A stretch of DNA of 64,000 bases from an uncultured Rhodopila sp. Its GTDB lineage: Bacteria; Pseudomonadota; Alphaproteobacteria; Acetobacterales; Acetobacteraceae. Positions 8,635 to 16,487 of this stretch are shown one piece after another (position 1 is the stretch's first letter; each line of letters starts with the position of its first letter). Made by a program: the position numbers and the translations under genes. Under the pieces are notes generated by a model. The model had not been told where the DNA came from, did no database searches, and worked only from the letters and a program-made list of their open reading frames with translations. The stretch lies in NCBI RefSeq assembly GCF_903915725.1, contig NZ_CAIWTY010000086.1, positions 148,341 to 212,340 of the forward strand, given 5' to 3'.

Positions 8635-8771
8635 ACTTACCCCTGCCCAATTTGCATCACAGCGCTACCCCGCGCCGCAATGTGCGACCGCCACATCGCT
8701 TACCAGAAACCTGGCGCCGAAATCTCAGATATCACAGCCTTTTTCATTTACGTGACGTATTAGACTAAATG

Positions 8772-8785
8772 ACATTCCGGAATGT
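8772..8785. promoter_or_regulatory. Perfect 14-bp palindrome, possible operator
   Basis: ACATTCCGGAATGT is a perfect palindrome in an AT-rich stretch just upstream of the PEP-CTERM-like gene. The position fits an operator for a dimeric regulator. No regulator gene is adjacent, so the binding protein is unknown. Confidence 0.5.
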
Positions 8786-8860
8786 AAGCTATAGACCCGG
8801 GAGTGCATTTATATGTTGATCGTCAACGCTGTGACTGAGGTGGTGCCGGAAGATTCGAGA

Positions 8861-9559
8861 ATGCTGTGTACAAAGAAATTGAAAATCAAATACCTGACAC
8901 GGAGCGTCCTTACGTTTGCACTCATGGTGGCTATGGCCACGGCTGCGGCCGCCGCGCCCATAGACACGACGGGTTCTAACACCGGACCTATTTACGCTTT
9001 CGGATTCCCCAACACTGCGACTTACGGCGAGACGTTCACGCCCGATGCCTCGCAAACTACCCTCACCGATTTTTCTATGTATCTTGAGGATCGGTATGCC
9101 GGCAGTTTCCCTCTCAACCTGCGTGGCTACATCGCGACTTGGAATGGTTCATATGCGGGGACCATTCTGTATGAGAGCGCCACGCAAACGATGAACGCCG
9201 CTGGGACCTTGCAAGAATTTGACTTCAATCCCGACATCACTTTAAGTTCTGGCAGCACCTATGTAGCTTTCCTAAGCGTATCCAACCTGCCAGCCCAACA
9301 GGTATCCCTTTTTGGCATGCCGGGTTCGAACGTCGTCATTCCGGGTGGCGCATTCGTCTTTAATAATAACGGTATGGACTTCGCTGCACTGACGTCATCT
9401 GCTTGGGCAGTAGATCCAGCGAATGACGTCTGGTTCAAAGCCAGTTTTGGGGAAGCCGTCCCTGTGGGTGAACCTCTCACATTGCCGATGTTTGGTCTTG
9501 CGCTTGCGGTTTTAGGCTTCGTTGCAAGGCGCGGGCAAAACTGTGACCTTCAGGGATAA
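8861..9559 (+). CDS. Exported protein with a PEP-CTERM-like sorting tail
   Basis: A secreted or surface protein of 232 residues. From the ATG at 8861 it has a classic signal peptide (basic MLCTKKLKIKYLTR, hydrophobic core, then ATAAAAAP). The tail has the three-part exosortase signal: GEP-containing motif (VPVGEPLTLP), hydrophobic helix (MFGLALAVLGFV) and terminal ARR. The mature region is rich in Thr, Ser, Gly and aromatic residues with predicted beta character and no known catalytic motif. An in-frame ATG at 8813 with a GGGAG ribosome site would lengthen the signal peptide by 16 residues. Base composition is clearly less GC-rich than its neighbours, a sign of transfer. No exosortase is encoded in this window. 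Confidence 0.72.
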   Translation: MLCTKKLKIKYLTRSVLTFALMVAMATAAAAAPIDTTGSNTGPIYAFGFPNTATYGETFTPDASQTTLTDFSMYLEDRYAGSFPLNLRGYIATWNGSYAGTILYESATQTMNAAGTLQEFDFNPDITLSSGSTYVAFLSVSNLPAQQVSLFGMPGSNVVIPGGAFVFNNNGMDFAALTSSAWAVDPANDVWFKASFGEAVPVGEPLTLPMFGLALAVLGFVARRGQNCDLQG

Positions 9560-10156
9560 TTGGCGGCATTTTTAGAGCTAAGTGGCACCTCTAACCCGAA
9601 CTTCCTTCTTTGAAAAGACGCATCATATTGAAAAGGCTACATAAATCGTAAAACCGGACGTGCTCTACTGGGCACGTTTGACGCCGCGAGGTTGAACGGG
9701 CTGAAATTTTATTTCGTCCGGGGCCGATTTCGGCGGCAATCCGTTCATTTGGACGGGGCGCGTTGCAAGTTCCACCCTGGGACCGCCACGCGACATGGCC
9801 GAGTGGAACCCCACCCCGCGCCGATCTGCAAGTCACAAACTGGTTATTTACATGGCTACGTTTGCAAGCCCAATTTGCCCATTTTTCCCGGAATTCCGCC
9901 ATTTTATAGTATCTGCAAGAGGGAAGCTCGATCTAACCAACGTGCGTCGCGCTGCTTTCACGACGTCCTCGGTGATGATCGTAAGCGTCAGCCGATGACC
10001 GCGCTTTGAGGTACTGCCCTGGTGCCGGCGAAGGGCTATTTTGCCCAGCGCGAGGGGAGGAGATCGTCGATCTATTTTGCAGCTTTCGATGATGGTGTAC
10101 TTACAGGCGGCGCGCTGTCCGCCGGCGTCGGAGCCCGCGGCTGCAGCAAGATCGTG
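9560..10156. other. Gene-free stretch at the right end of the island
   Basis: About 600 bp of mixed, partly AT-rich sequence. The short reading frames on both strands lack a ribosome site, codon bias and any recognisable motif. I see no inverted repeats, RNA gene or clear terminator. It may contain decayed mobile DNA; nothing can be named. Confidence 0.5.
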
Positions 10157-10606
10157 CTACGGTTTCAGCAAGACTTCCCCCGTTTCGAGCAGGGATTTCA
10201 GGTTCGAAATAATGCGCGGCCACCCGCCCGAAACCGCCTCGATAAGTTTCGAACCGGGGCGATCAATCGCGTGGGTGATGGTCAGCTTGACCGCGGCGCC
10301 CGCCGCCTCGATCTCCATCGTGCAGTACGCAAAACCTTCGGCATTCAGCTCCGGCCGAAACTCGTTGCGCCATTTCAGCACAATCCGCTTCGGCCGATCG
10401 GCTTCGACAACCTGGCCCGCGTCGGCGATGCGGCCGTCCGGAAACACTAGGCGCCAGGGCGATCCCGCCCGCCAGTCGGTTTCCTGATGCATGCCGAACC
10501 AGTATTGCTTCATCATGTCCGGATTGGTCAGGGCCGCCCATAAATCCTCGGGCGTGGTGCGGATAAAGGTGACATAAACGAAACGTGTCTCCGCGGCCTC
10601 AGTCAT
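10157..10606 (-). CDS. SRPBCC / AHSA1-family protein
   Basis: Small cytosolic START-like fold protein of 149 residues. The AHSA1 pattern is clear: FIRTTPEDLWAALTNPDMMKQYW, then DWRAGSPWRLVFPDG, GQVVEADRPKRIVLKW and a C-terminal helix GGWPRIISNLKSLLETG. Members bind hydrophobic ligands and their true functions are mostly unknown. It overlaps the ArsR-family gene upstream by eight bases, so the two are translationally coupled. This regulator/SRPBCC pair is a very common two-gene unit. Confidence 0.9.
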   Translation of the reverse strand: MTEAAETRFVYVTFIRTTPEDLWAALTNPDMMKQYWFGMHQETDWRAGSPWRLVFPDGRIADAGQVVEADRPKRIVLKWRNEFRPELNAEGFAYCTMEIEAAGAAVKLTITHAIDRPGSKLIEAVSGGWPRIISNLKSLLETGEVLLKP

Positions 10607-10922
10607 CGTCTTCTCCTTCCAGTTTTCTTTTCAGCTTCGAAAGCGCACTCAAACGCGGTTGCTCGAACTTCCCAATCCAGCGCTCCGAAATTTCATTGAT
10701 CGGCATTGGGTTTATGAAATGAAGCTTGTCCCGGCCCCGGCGTTTGCTCGACACCAGATTGGCGTGTTCAAGAATAGCCAGATGCTTCGTTACGGCTTGC
10801 CGGGTCATATCGAGTCCTTGACAAAGCTCGGTCAATGTCTGGCCGTTGTCGCGGTGCAACATGTCCAGCAGCTTCCTGCGGCTGGCATCCGCCAAAGCGC
10901 GGAAAACGCTGTCCTCATCCAT
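10599..10922 (-). CDS. ArsR-family winged-helix repressor
   Basis: DNA-binding repressor of 107 residues with a winged helix-turn-helix: RALADASRRKLLDMLHRD, LTELCQGLDMTRQAVTKHLA (recognition helix) and the wing region LVSSKRRGRDKLHF. The metal-binding cysteine box of true arsenic regulators is absent, so it belongs to the metal-independent subgroup that accompanies SRPBCC genes. A perfect palindrome lies 12 bp before its start and probably mediates autoregulation. It overlaps the AHSA1 gene downstream. Confidence 0.92.
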   Translation of the reverse strand: MDEDSVFRALADASRRKLLDMLHRDNGQTLTELCQGLDMTRQAVTKHLAILEHANLVSSKRRGRDKLHFINPMPINEISERWIGKFEQPRLSALSKLKRKLEGEDDD

Positions 10923-10934
10923 GCCGGACTATAT

Positions 10935-10950
10935 GCAACCTTTTGGTTGC
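10935..10950. promoter_or_regulatory. Probable ArsR operator
   Basis: GCAACCTTTTGGTTGC is a perfect 16-bp palindrome just before the arsR-type start codon, in the 210-bp divergent region shared with the PhnD-like gene. CAACC-N4-GGTTG sites of this kind are what I would expect for this ArsR subgroup. The site overlaps the ribosome-binding zone of the repressor gene. Confidence 0.65.
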
Positions 10951-11132
10951 CTGTCAACGGGCGGACCATCGGAACGGGATAACGTCTTCGCGCCCGCAAG
11001 GCAGCCGACATGGCCTGTTCACCGAACCGACATCGGTTTGTCATCAACCGCGGGCTATCCGGTCGTGCGTCAACGCCCCATTCGGCGCCGCCTAGCCGCG
11101 CCGTCCGGGCATCCGCAACGGGAGAGACAGCC

Positions 11133-12056
11133 ATGCTTCGCAGACACCTCATCGCCATGGGCGCCACCGCCGCGGGGCTGGCTCTGACCGGCCAGCAAAG
11201 CCGCGCCGCGATGCCCTCGCAATTCCGCATCGGCCTGCTGGGCGGTGAAAACACGCAGGACCGTCTCGCCCGCTACGACGAGTTCCAGAAGCTGCTGTCC
11301 GAGCACCTCCGCATGCCGGTGAAGCTGTTTCCGGCCGCCGACTATGCCGGCGTCATGCAGGGCATCGCCGCCGGCCAGCTTGAGGCCGCGGAGTTCGGCG
11401 CCTCCGGTTTCGCCGGTGCCTGGCTCGATTGCAAATGCATTGAGCCGGTCGTGGTGCCGCAGGAGAAGGACGGTTCGACCTATTACTACTCGGTCATGGT
11501 CGTGCGCGCCGATTCCGGCATCAAGTCACTGGCCGATATGAAGGGGCATTCGCTCGCCTGGGCCGATCCCAATTCGACGTCGGGATATTTGATCCCGAGC
11601 GCGACGTTGAAGACCAAAGGCATCAATCTGGCGGACGGCGCTTACTTCACCAAGACGGGCTTCTCAGGCGGCCATGAACAGGGCGTCGTGGCGGTGCTGA
11701 ACAAGCAGTACGACGCAGCGGTGACCTGGACCTCCGGCCAGGGCGAAAAGGCGGAAGGCTACACGCGCGGCAATCTCCGCACGATGGTGGACCGCAAGCT
11801 GCTGAAGATGTCGGACATCAACATCATCTGGCAGTCGGGCAAGATCCCGAATGGCCCGTGGGCGATCCGCACCGCGCTGCCGGCCGAGTTGAAGACGTCG
11901 TTCCGGGACTTCCTGCTCGACCTGCCCAAGTCACAACCCAAGGTCTACGCCGACATCGAACAGGGCTCCGGAGTCGGCTACGTGCCGGCGACGATGGACC
12001 TTTATCAGGACATCATCGATCTGCGCCTGGCCGAGCGGCAAGCCAACCGTTCCTGA
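11133..12056 (+). CDS. PhnD-type periplasmic substrate-binding protein
   Basis: Periplasmic binding protein of 307 residues for a phosphonate/phosphite-type ABC transporter. The ATG at 11133 has a GGAGAG ribosome site and starts a signal peptide with a twin-arginine-like MLRRHLIAMG, so Tat export is possible. The mature part follows the PhnD pattern: FRIGLLGGENTQDRLARYDEF, LEAAEFGASGFAGAW, SLAWADPNSTSGYLIPS and FSGGHEQGVVAVLNKQYDAAV. No ATPase or permease gene follows; the next gene is convergent. It may serve a transporter encoded elsewhere, and the ligand is not known. Confidence 0.88.
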   Translation: MLRRHLIAMGATAAGLALTGQQSRAAMPSQFRIGLLGGENTQDRLARYDEFQKLLSEHLRMPVKLFPAADYAGVMQGIAAGQLEAAEFGASGFAGAWLDCKCIEPVVVPQEKDGSTYYYSVMVVRADSGIKSLADMKGHSLAWADPNSTSGYLIPSATLKTKGINLADGAYFTKTGFSGGHEQGVVAVLNKQYDAAVTWTSGQGEKAEGYTRGNLRTMVDRKLLKMSDINIIWQSGKIPNGPWAIRTALPAELKTSFRDFLLDLPKSQPKVYADIEQGSGVGYVPATMDLYQDIIDLRLAERQANRS

Positions 12057-12075
12057 CTCCCCGGGGCCGACGGCG

Positions 12076-13488
12076 TCAGCAGCCTTCGCCTGATGCCGCC
12101 GGCAGAGCCACATTGTCCGGCGGCGTCGGGATATCGTCGTTCGCGAACGGCGTTATCTCGCCGGCGCCGGTCGCATCCGGTTCGGCGGCCGGAGGAACCA
12201 CCAGCGGCAGGACCGCTCCCGCCAGGATGGCATCCGCAAAACTCGCCCCGCGAATGTCGGTCCTGCGGAGGTCGGCTTCCCGCAACGTTGCACAGCCGAA
12301 ATCGGCCCCGTTCAGGTCCGCCCCGTACAATACGGCGCCAGTCATGTCGGCCCATTGCAGTATTGCCCCGCCGAGATCAGCCCAACTCATATCGGCGCGG
12401 CGGAGGTTCGCCGCCCGCAGTTCGGCGCCACGGAGATTGGCGCTGTAAAGATGAACATCGCCAAGGTTGGCCTTATCCAGCGTCGCCTTGGCCAGGATGG
12501 ACCGGTGAAGGGCCGCGCCACTCAGGTTCGCCCTTGTCAGGCGGGCCGCGCTGAAATCCGCGCCGCTGGCGTCGGCTTCGCGAAGATCCGCGCCCGTCAG
12601 GTCCGCCGCTTCGAGGCGGGCGTTGCCAAGGCTGGCGCCACGCAAGTCGGCTCCTTTGAGATTGGCCCCGCCGAGATCGGCCCAACAAATGTCGGCGCCG
12701 CGCAGATCGGCGTTATGCAAATCGGCCGCCCGTAAGTCGGCTCCTTTGAGATCGGCGCCGTGAAGGTCAGCGCCGACCAGCGCCGCGCCGCCCAGATTGG
12801 TCCGGCTGAGGTTCGCTTTGAGCAGGTTGGCGCCATCCAGGTTGGCACCGGAAAGGTTGGCGCCTGAAAAGTTGGCCTTCTGTAGCGACGCGTTTGCCAG
12901 CAGCGCGCCCCGCAGATCGCTTTTCCTCAGGTCAACCAGCGAGTCGCCGGAGCCGATCGCAGCGGTTTCCCGCCGGACGATGATGGCAACCACGGCGGCG
13001 ACGTCCGCCCACGGTTTCAGCCGCGCCGGCTTCTGGTCTTGTATCAGCGGTCCCCCTCGCGATGCTGCCTGATGCGTCCAGCGCGCGCGCTGCCGGACAA
13101 AGGCCGACAGCACCTCCATGGCAGCGGCATAGTCAGGACGGCTTTGCCGGGAGATGCGTTCCAACGTGTAGATGCCGCCCAATCGGATATCGAGCCGGTC
13201 GCTGGCCAGTTGTTCAACTGCCGTGCCGAAAATTTCGGCGGCACGCTGCGTCGGGTCGGCATCCGTCCGCGCCGGGAACCGGCGCTGTTCCGTCACCGGG
13301 TTCCGCCGAGCCGTCCACATGAGAAGCCCGCCAGCGATCAGCGCGTCGATCGTCGTCACTGCCTCCCGATGCCGCACCAGCCATTCCCACGCCGCCGCAA
13401 GCAAGGTCATCGGGATGCTCTTTTGGTGCGCATTGCTGCGGGATCGCTTCATCGCGACGGCATCCGGGAATGCGGCTGCGATCGTCAT
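12076..13488 (-). CDS. Membrane-anchored pentapeptide-repeat protein
   Basis: 470 residues. The N-terminal part has one hydrophobic segment (ALIAGGLLMWTA, about residue 50) and a linker resembling KAP/pentapeptide membrane proteins (RAAEIFGTAVEQLASDRLDIRLGG, then YTLERISR). From about residue 185 to 420 it is an almost unbroken run of A(D/N)LxX pentapeptides (for example GADLRAADLHNADLRGADI), which should fold as a right-handed quadrilateral beta-helix. The function is unknown; such proteins range from DNA mimics to scaffolds. The repeat also makes the DNA internally repetitive, so copy number may vary between strains. Confidence 0.88.
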   Translation of the reverse strand: MTIAAAFPDAVAMKRSRSNAHQKSIPMTLLAAAWEWLVRHREAVTTIDALIAGGLLMWTARRNPVTEQRRFPARTDADPTQRAAEIFGTAVEQLASDRLDIRLGGIYTLERISRQSRPDYAAAMEVLSAFVRQRARWTHQAASRGGPLIQDQKPARLKPWADVAAVVAIIVRRETAAIGSGDSLVDLRKSDLRGALLANASLQKANFSGANLSGANLDGANLLKANLSRTNLGGAALVGADLHGADLKGADLRAADLHNADLRGADICWADLGGANLKGADLRGASLGNARLEAADLTGADLREADASGADFSAARLTRANLSGAALHRSILAKATLDKANLGDVHLYSANLRGAELRAANLRRADMSWADLGGAILQWADMTGAVLYGADLNGADFGCATLREADLRRTDIRGASFADAILAGAVLPLVVPPAAEPDATGAGEITPFANDDIPTPPDNVALPAASGEGC

Positions 13489-13655
13489 TACGTAAATAGC
13501 ATAACGGCCGGTGCGATGACACCAAATTGATAAATATTAGACCATGATTTCGCGCCGGCTGATCATCGCCATGGTGTGAAGAGGAAGCCTCGGACGGATC
13601 GCGCTCTGCAGCGCTTTCAGGCTGACTGGACTCGCGGCGGCGAGCTTGACTAACC

Positions 13656-13745
13656 GTCATGGCCCGGCTTGTCCGGGCCACCTGTCGCGGCCGGGTGCTG
13701 GGAAAGGGTGGCCCGGACAAACCGGGACAAGCCGGGCCATGACGG
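13656..13745. repeat. Dispersed palindromic (REP-like) element
   Basis: GTCATGGCCCGGCTTGTCC is answered in reverse by GGACAAGCCGGGCCATGAC around a short centre. It lies in the 294-bp gap between the pentapeptide gene and the end of envZ. It belongs to the same general class as elements at 21516, 26070, 46079, 51971, 59596 and 59743. Confidence 0.7.
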
Positions 13746-13782
13746 GGTGCGGCGTCCAGCACCTTTCCAGTCCGAAAATGCT

Positions 13783-15117
13783 CTAGACCGGCAGCCGGAT
13801 GCGCGCGCGCAGGCCGCCGAGCGGGCTATCCTCCAGCACGATCTCCCCGCCATGCGCGCGCACGATATCCCGTGCGATAGTCAATCCCAGCCCGGTACCT
13901 CCCGCCGCACCGCTCTCGAACGGCCGGAACACGCTCTCCCGCCGATCGGCCGGGATCCCGGGGCCATCGTCATCGACGGTAACCAACACCGAACGCTCCT
14001 GCGCCGTCGCGGTCAGCGCGATACGATGGGCATGGCGGCGCGCATTATCCACCAGGTTGGTCACCGCACGCCGTAATGCATCGGCACGCAGCTTCAGCGT
14101 CAGGTCCGGCGGCACGTCGAGGTCCAGCTCCGCCCCCGCGCGCCGCGCGCCGGCCGCGACTTCCTCAAGGATGCAGCACAGGTTGACCGGCATCGCCTGC
14201 TCGGTCTTCTCGCCCCGGGCGAATGCCAGGTAGCCGCTGATCATGCGCTCCATTTCGTCCACGTCGGCGGTCATCTCGGCAATGTCCTGGCGCAGATCCT
14301 CGGTTGGAGGCAGCATCGCCAGGGCCAGCCGCAACCGTGTCAGCGGCGTGCGCAGGTCGTGCGACACGCCCGCCAGCATTTCGGTCCGTTGCGCCAGGAA
14401 GCGGCGGATGCGTTCCTGCATCTTGTTGAAGGCGGCGGCGGCCTGCCGCACCTCCGCCGCGCCCTCTGGCCGGATCGCCGGCACCTCCCGCCCCATGCCG
14501 AACGCCTCGGCAGAACGGGCGAGCCGGCGAATGGCGCGCACCTGGTTGCGCATGAACAGCGCGGCGATCACGAACAGCAGCAGCGCCGAACCCACCAGCC
14601 AGCCGACGAACAGGAACAGCGTCCCGATGGCCAGCCGCTTGCGAGGCGCCGCCACATCCAGCACCCCGTCCGGCAGTTGCAGCCGGATCAGCACTGATTG
14701 CGGGTCGGAGGTCCAGTCCATGGTGAAGGGAGCATTGAACTTTTCCGTCAGCGCCGCTGCCAGGTCGTCATCCATCGGTCCGAGGACGTTCTTCCACTTC
14801 CGGCTTTCCAGAACCGCGCCCGGCTCCATCCTGATATCGAGCGTGAACTGGCGCCGCGCCATGTCCAGCACCCACTCGCGGCCTTGGGCGGTTGGGGCTT
14901 GCTGCATCAGTTCGACGGTATAGGCGATCTCTCCGGCAATGGCGCTGGACAGCCGGCGCGACACGATCCCCAGGTGGCTGCCGTAGAACATCTGCAGCGC
15001 GATCGCCTGCACCAGCACCAGCGGCACCAGCATGATCAGCAACGTGCGCCCAAGCAGCGATGTCGGCAGCAACTGTTTGATCCGCGCCTCAAACGGCAGG
15101 CCGATGCGTATGCGCAT
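13783..15117 (-). CDS. envZ: EnvZ-like sensor histidine kinase
   Basis: Inner-membrane sensor kinase of 444 residues. Transmembrane segments lie at about residues 23-45 and 162-190, enclosing a ~115-residue periplasmic domain, followed by a HAMP linker. The phosphoacceptor is His253 in GVSHDLRTPLTRLRLA. The catalytic domain shows the N box (NLVDNARRHAHR), G1 (VDDDGPGIP) and G2 (GGTGLGLTIARDIVRAHGG). It starts three bases after the response regulator stop, so the pair is co-translated. The MarR-OmpR-EnvZ order suggests one stress or envelope-response operon. Confidence 0.93.
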   Translation of the reverse strand: MRIRIGLPFEARIKQLLPTSLLGRTLLIMLVPLVLVQAIALQMFYGSHLGIVSRRLSSAIAGEIAYTVELMQQAPTAQGREWVLDMARRQFTLDIRMEPGAVLESRKWKNVLGPMDDDLAAALTEKFNAPFTMDWTSDPQSVLIRLQLPDGVLDVAAPRKRLAIGTLFLFVGWLVGSALLLFVIAALFMRNQVRAIRRLARSAEAFGMGREVPAIRPEGAAEVRQAAAAFNKMQERIRRFLAQRTEMLAGVSHDLRTPLTRLRLALAMLPPTEDLRQDIAEMTADVDEMERMISGYLAFARGEKTEQAMPVNLCCILEEVAAGARRAGAELDLDVPPDLTLKLRADALRRAVTNLVDNARRHAHRIALTATAQERSVLVTVDDDGPGIPADRRESVFRPFESGAAGGTGLGLTIARDIVRAHGGEIVLEDSPLGGLRARIRLPV

Positions 15118-15120
15118 GCG

Positions 15121-15819
15121 TCAGGTGCCCGGCTTCAGGATGTAGCCGCGCCCGCGCACGGTATGCAGGAAGCGCGGCTCTCGCGGGTCGGTCTCGATCT
15201 TGCGGCGCAGGCGCACCACCTGCACGTCGATCGCCCGCTCGCCGGCGTCGTCCATCCCCAAAGCCTCGGCGATCTCTTCGCGCGACAGCACCTCGTTCGG
15301 CTTGCGCGCCAAAGCCGTCAGCAGCGCCGCCTCGCCGCCGGTCAGCCGGATCGGCCCCTCGGCGTCGCGCAGTTCCCCGCGTTCGACATCGAACGCGGCC
15401 CCGCCGATGCGCACGGCAGCGAGCGGCACCTCCGGCGACGGCGGCGGCGGCGCGCGGCGCAGCAAGGCACGAATGCGCAGCACCAGCTCCCGCGGCTCGA
15501 ACGGCTTGCCGAGGTAGTCGTCGGCCCCGGCCTCGAATCCGGCGATCCGGTCCTCCGGAGCGCCCCGCGCGGTCAGCATCAGGATTGGCAGGTCATGGGT
15601 CTCCCGGCGCAGCGATTCGGTCAATTCAAGCCCGGTTTCCCCCGGCATCATCACGTCCAGCACCAGCAGGTCGGGATTGATCGATCGGAGCTTGGAGCGG
15701 GCCTCGGCGGCATCGGCCGCCGCGGTGACGCGAAAGCCCTCCCCTGCCAGATATCGTGCCAGACGTTCCCGCAGCCGGGGATCGTCTTCGACCACAAGGA
15801 TGTGGCATTCGTCGGCCAT
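15121..15819 (-). CDS. ompR: OmpR-family response regulator
   Basis: 232 residues. The receiver domain (1-120) contains the acidic pocket EDD, phosphoacceptor Asp55 in LLVLDVMMPG and the conserved lysine in ADDYLGKPF. The C-terminal winged helix includes SREEIAEALGMD and VQVVRLRRKIE with the final HTVRGRGYIL, typical of OmpR/PhoB. I chose the ATG at 15819, which has an AAAGGAT ribosome site; the frame is open further upstream but overlaps the marR gene with a non-conserved translation. It is the cognate partner of the kinase immediately downstream. Confidence 0.94.
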   Translation of the reverse strand: MADECHILVVEDDPRLRERLARYLAGEGFRVTAAADAAEARSKLRSINPDLLVLDVMMPGETGLELTESLRRETHDLPILMLTARGAPEDRIAGFEAGADDYLGKPFEPRELVLRIRALLRRAPPPPSPEVPLAAVRIGGAAFDVERGELRDAEGPIRLTGGEAALLTALARKPNEVLSREEIAEALGMDDAGERAIDVQVVRLRRKIETDPREPRFLHTVRGRGYILKPGT

Positions 15820-15836
15820 AACGTGTGGGTATCCTT

Positions 15837-16385
15837 TTAGGCGTCCTCGGGCGACCCGGTACCGTCGATGTAGTCCCGTGCCCCTTTGTCCATCATAGCA
15901 CGCATGAGCGTGCGAAATCCCAGCACCCCTTGCGGGCCTGCGGCGCGGTAGGCGAGCGCCAGCTTCTCCCGCTGGCTGTCGAACAGCCGCCGCTCCAGCG
16001 CCTGGCCCGCTTCCGTCAGGGTCAGCAGGCGCAGCCGCCGATCCTCGAAGCCCGGAGCCTGGGCGACGTAGCCCTGATCGACCAGTGCGTTCAGCACCCT
16101 GGCCAGCGACTGCTTGGTGATGCGCAGGATGGCGAGCAGTCCGGAGACGGTAATTCCCGGGTTGCGGCCGATGAAGTGCAAAGCGCGATGATGCGCGCGG
16201 CCCAGCTCGAGTTCTTCCAGCACCTTGTCGGCGACGGTGGTGAAGTCGCGATAGGCGAAGAACAGCAGATCCTGCGCCAGGCGCATCTCCGGATCGCCGC
16301 AATCCACAACCGGCCCGGGCGGCGGTACTTTTGGCGGCGGCACGAAGCGATCGGCTTTCGTTTCCCGGAGCTTGGGTTTCAGCAT
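15837..16385 (-). CDS. MarR-family transcriptional regulator
   Basis: 182 residues. A ~30-residue proline-rich leader is followed by a MarR winged helix: HHRALHFIGRNPGITVSGLL, ITKQSLARVLNALVDQGYV (recognition helix) and the wing APGFEDRRLRLLTLTEAG. It is the first gene of a leftward unit with ompR (17 bp gap) and envZ, and is divergent from ilvE over 102 bp. A 13-bp perfect AT-rich palindrome in that gap is a candidate operator, which would allow it to control both directions. The ligand is not known. Confidence 0.9.
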   Translation of the reverse strand: MLKPKLRETKADRFVPPPKVPPPGPVVDCGDPEMRLAQDLLFFAYRDFTTVADKVLEELELGRAHHRALHFIGRNPGITVSGLLAILRITKQSLARVLNALVDQGYVAQAPGFEDRRLRLLTLTEAGQALERRLFDSQREKLALAYRAAGPQGVLGFRTLMRAMMDKGARDYIDGTGSPEDA

Positions 16386-16417
16386 GTCTGATATTCGATC
16401 CCAAAATAGGTCAGCAA

Positions 16418-16430
16418 TATTAACTTAATA
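16418..16430. promoter_or_regulatory. AT-rich palindrome, candidate MarR operator
   Basis: TATTAACTTAATA is a perfect 6+1+6 palindrome between the divergent marR-type gene and ilvE. MarR regulators normally bind AT-rich palindromes next to their own genes. No binding data exist here. Confidence 0.4.
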
Positions 16431-16487
16431 GCGGCGAAGCTCTAACTTCGGCCCACGATACGCAAGAAAATTACGGAACACACGGCC

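Noticed and set aside
9591..10009. Short open frames of about 65-105 codons on both strands
   Set aside because: They lack a ribosome site, codon bias and motifs, and they overlap each other in conflicting frames.
15820..16404. An upstream extension of the ompR frame
   Set aside because: It overlaps the well-supported MarR gene in another frame and has arginine-rich, non-conserved sequence.
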